From Embleya hyalina (GTDB lineage: Bacteria > Actinomycetota > Actinomycetes > Streptomycetales > Streptomycetaceae): a DNA stretch of 64,000 bases. Positions 62,074 through 64,000 of the stretch are shown here, piece by piece. Position numbers and translations under genes: made by a program. Under the pieces are notes generated by a model. The model worked only from the letters and a program-made list of their open reading frames with translations. It searched no databases and was not told the DNA's origin. Each line of letters opens with the position of its first letter. The stretch's first letter is position 1. Location of the stretch: contig NZ_BIFH01000023.1 of NCBI RefSeq assembly GCF_003967355.1, positions 124,001-188,000 of the forward strand, given 5' to 3'.

Positions 62074-62960
62074 GCACCGACCAGTTGTCCGCCGACCTCA
62101 CCGCGCGCCTGGCCGAGGCCGGCCTCGACCCGCTCGCCGTCGCCGCGCTCGTGGCCGCCGCCGTCGCCGAGGACCTGGCCGGCGGTGTGGACGTCACCTC
62201 GGTGGCCACGGTCGCGGAAGACGCGTGCGGCCACGCCGACTTCACCGCCCGCGCCGCGGGTGTGGTCGCGGGCCTCCCGGTCGCCGAGGCGGTTCTCGAA
62301 CTCGTCTGCGGCGCCGACCTGGTCGTCACTCGGTACGTCCGGGACGGCGACGCGGTCGCGCCCGGCACGGTGCTGTTCGGCGCCGAGGCGGGCACCCGCT
62401 CGCTGCTCACCGCCGAGCGGGTGGCGCTGAACCTGCTGTCCCGGCTGTCCGGGGTGGCCACCGCCACTCGCGCGTGGGCGGACGCGATCGCCGGCACCGG
62501 TGCCGCGGTCCGGGACACCCGCAAGACCACGCCCGGGTTGCGCGCGTTGGAGAAGTACGCGGTGCGCTGCGGCGGCGGGATCAACCACCGCATGTCGCTG
62601 TCCGACGCGGCGATGGTCAAGGACAACCACGTCGTCGCCGCAGGCGGGGTCGCGGAGGCGTTCGAGGCGGTGCGCGCGGCGTTCCCGGACGTGCCCGTCG
62701 AGGTCGAGGTGGACCACCTCGAGCAGATCCCGCCGGTCCTGGACGCGGGCGCCGACCTGATCCTCCTGGACAACATGAGCGTCCGACGGATGCGCGAGGC
62801 GGTGGCCCTGGTCGCGGGCCGGGCCCGACTCGAGGCCAGTGGCGGGCTCACCCTGGAGACCGCCCGCGAGGTCGCCGAGACCGGCGTGGACTATCTCTCG
62901 GTCGGCGCGCTCACCCACTCCGCCCCGATCCTGGACATCGGTGTGGACCTGCGGGCCTGA
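62070..62960 (+). CDS. nadC: Nicotinate-nucleotide pyrophosphorylase
   Basis: 296 aa from a GTG overlapping nadB. It converts quinolinate and PRPP to NaMN. Motifs: TAERVALNLLSRLSGVATATR, DTRKTTPGLRALEKYAVRCGGGINHRMSLSDAAMVKDNH (cited in part), EVEVDHLEQ, LLDNMS, EASGGLTLE and DYLSVGALTHSAPILDIGVDL. Last gene of the tight pan-nad operon; coaX follows after 104 bp. Confidence 0.96.
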   Translation: MSTDQLSADLTARLAEAGLDPLAVAALVAAAVAEDLAGGVDVTSVATVAEDACGHADFTARAAGVVAGLPVAEAVLELVCGADLVVTRYVRDGDAVAPGTVLFGAEAGTRSLLTAERVALNLLSRLSGVATATRAWADAIAGTGAAVRDTRKTTPGLRALEKYAVRCGGGINHRMSLSDAAMVKDNHVVAAGGVAEAFEAVRAAFPDVPVEVEVDHLEQIPPVLDAGADLILLDNMSVRRMREAVALVAGRARLEASGGLTLETAREVAETGVDYLSVGALTHSAPILDIGVDLRA

Positions 62961-63064
62961 GCGACCGGTACCGTTCACCGGATCAGCCGTCCCCGCTCCT
63001 CCCATCCTCCCGAAGCCGCGCTCCGTCCCCCACGGCCCGAGCCAGAACACCAAGGACGCCCACG

Positions 63065-63853
63065 ATGTTGCTCACCATCGACGTCGGTAACTCGCATACC
63101 GTGCTCGGCCTGTTCGACGGTGACGAGATCGTCGAGCACTGGCGCATCTCGACCGAGGCCCGGCGCACCGCCGACGAACTCGCGGTCGTCCTCGCGGGCC
63201 TGCTCGGCCAGCATCCGCTCCTCGGTGCCGAGGGCATCGACGGCATCGCGATCTGCTCCACCGTGCCGTCCGTGCTGCACGAGATGCGGGACATGGTGCG
63301 GCGCTACTACGGCGACATCCCCACGGTCGTGGTCGAACCCGGGGTCAAGACCGGCGTGCCGGTCCTGATGGACAACCCCAAGGAGGTCGGCACCGACCGG
63401 ATCATCAACGCGCTCGCGGCGGTCAAGTTGTACGGCGGCCCGTGCGTGGTGGTCGACTTCGGCACCGCGACCACGTTCGACGCGGTCAGCACCAAGGGCG
63501 AGTACGTCGGCGGCGCGATCGCCCCCGGCATCGAGATCTCGGTGGACGCATTGGGCGCCCGCGGCGCGCAGTTGCGCAAGATCGAGCTGATGCGCCCGCG
63601 CAGCGTGATCGGCAAGAGCACGGTCGAGGCGATGCAGGCCGGCATCCTGTACGGCTTCGCCGGCCAGGTGGACGGCGTGGTCAAACGCATGGCGGCCGAA
63701 CTGTCCCCGGACGACCCGGACGCGGTCACCGTGGTGGCCACCGGCGGGCTGGCCACGCTGGTCCTGGGCGAGGCGTCGGTGATCGACGTACACGAGCCGT
63801 GGCTGACCCTGATCGGTCTGCGGATGGTGTACGAGCGCAACACGGCGGTGTGA
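63065..63853 (+). CDS. coaX: Type III pantothenate kinase
   Basis: 262 aa from the ATG at 63065 (AAGGA about 8 nt upstream). ASKHA fold: LTIDVGNSHTVLGLFDG, PGVKTGVPVLMDNPKEVGTDRIINALAAV, VVDFGTATTFDAVS, GGAIAPGIEIS and VVATGGLATLV. It phosphorylates pantothenate, the next step after panC. It is insensitive to CoA feedback in characterised members. Confidence 0.95.
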   Translation: MLLTIDVGNSHTVLGLFDGDEIVEHWRISTEARRTADELAVVLAGLLGQHPLLGAEGIDGIAICSTVPSVLHEMRDMVRRYYGDIPTVVVEPGVKTGVPVLMDNPKEVGTDRIINALAAVKLYGGPCVVVDFGTATTFDAVSTKGEYVGGAIAPGIEISVDALGARGAQLRKIELMRPRSVIGKSTVEAMQAGILYGFAGQVDGVVKRMAAELSPDDPDAVTVVATGGLATLVLGEASVIDVHEPWLTLIGLRMVYERNTAV

Positions 63854-63944
63854 GCGCGGTCCGGGTCGGATTCGTGGTCCAAGTCGGAAAAACACAAGCA
63901 TGAAATAAGCAGGATTGTCCGGCTCGCCGCATACAGTGCGTGGT

Positions 63945-64000
63945 ATGCCGACGCCACATGGTGACCAGGGGATGGCCTTCAGCGCGCACGAGGTGCGGGT
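63945..64000 (+). CDS. Start of a gene truncated by the window edge
   Basis: An ATG at 63945 opens MPTPHGDQGMAFSAHEVR and continues to the edge. TACAGT lies 7 nt upstream with no ribosome-binding site (leaderless). The opening recalls a small conserved streptomycete protein encoded next to lsr2, but only 18 residues are visible, so no function is assigned. Confidence 0.6.
   Translation, partial: MPTPHGDQGMAFSAHEVR

Overview
The window is very GC-rich actinobacterial DNA with third-position G/C codons, frequent GTG starts, Tat and lipobox signals and 4-bp stop/start overlaps. The order tilS-hpt-ftsH-folE-folP-NTF2-folB-folK-DUF3180, a lone nuoD, and panC-panD-nadB-nadC-coaX point to the core chromosome of Streptomyces or a close relative. 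The species cannot be named from the sequence. No phage, transposase, rRNA or CRISPR locus was seen.

0-17 kb (accessory, envelope): two tandem lipoprotein peptidases; tRNA-Thr(CGT) with a strong terminator; a lone six-blade tectonin-type propeller gene; a Tat-exported DyP peroxidase divergent from a beta-helix lipoprotein; a large LAXTG-anchored SdrD/SpaA-type surface protein; a TetR gene with a dyad; a broken FtsX permease; several small membrane proteins; an APH-family kinase. 17-28 kb: L,D-transpeptidase, double TerD protein, an LLM/SDR pair divergent from a MarR gene across a 29-bp palindrome, another LLM enzyme, an AlaX-type editing protein, DedA, a propeller protein and an NlpC/P60 hydrolase.

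28-40 kb (housekeeping): ppa, dacB, an HEXXH DUF2342 protein, tilS, hpt, ftsH and the folate genes. 40-49 kb: an OpuC/OsmU-type osmolyte transporter with its ATPase gene facing the permease/binding-protein operon, a membrane-anchored Ala/Pro-rich protein, the lone nuoD, two PH-domain membrane proteins and a CaiB-type CoA-transferase. 49.6-50.2 kb is a 116-bp tandem repeat array. 50-57.5 kb: a MidA/NDUFAF7-like methyltransferase, two paralogous histidine kinases with one response regulator, and an SDR/cupin/P450 divergon. 58-64 kb: a DUF2520 Rossmann protein, panC, panD, nadB, nadC, coaX and the start of a gene running off the edge.

The observations most worth following are: the NuoD/NDUFAF7-like pair, since human NDUFAF7 methylates the NuoD homologue NDUFS2; nine genes whose start codon lies 6-7 nt after a TANNNT hexamer with no ribosome-binding site, implying leaderless mRNAs, including both tandem kinases; the MarR palindrome; the tandem array built from a streptomycete-type intergenic motif; and the tectonin gene beside the tRNA. 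All functions are read from motifs and family knowledge; no database search was run.
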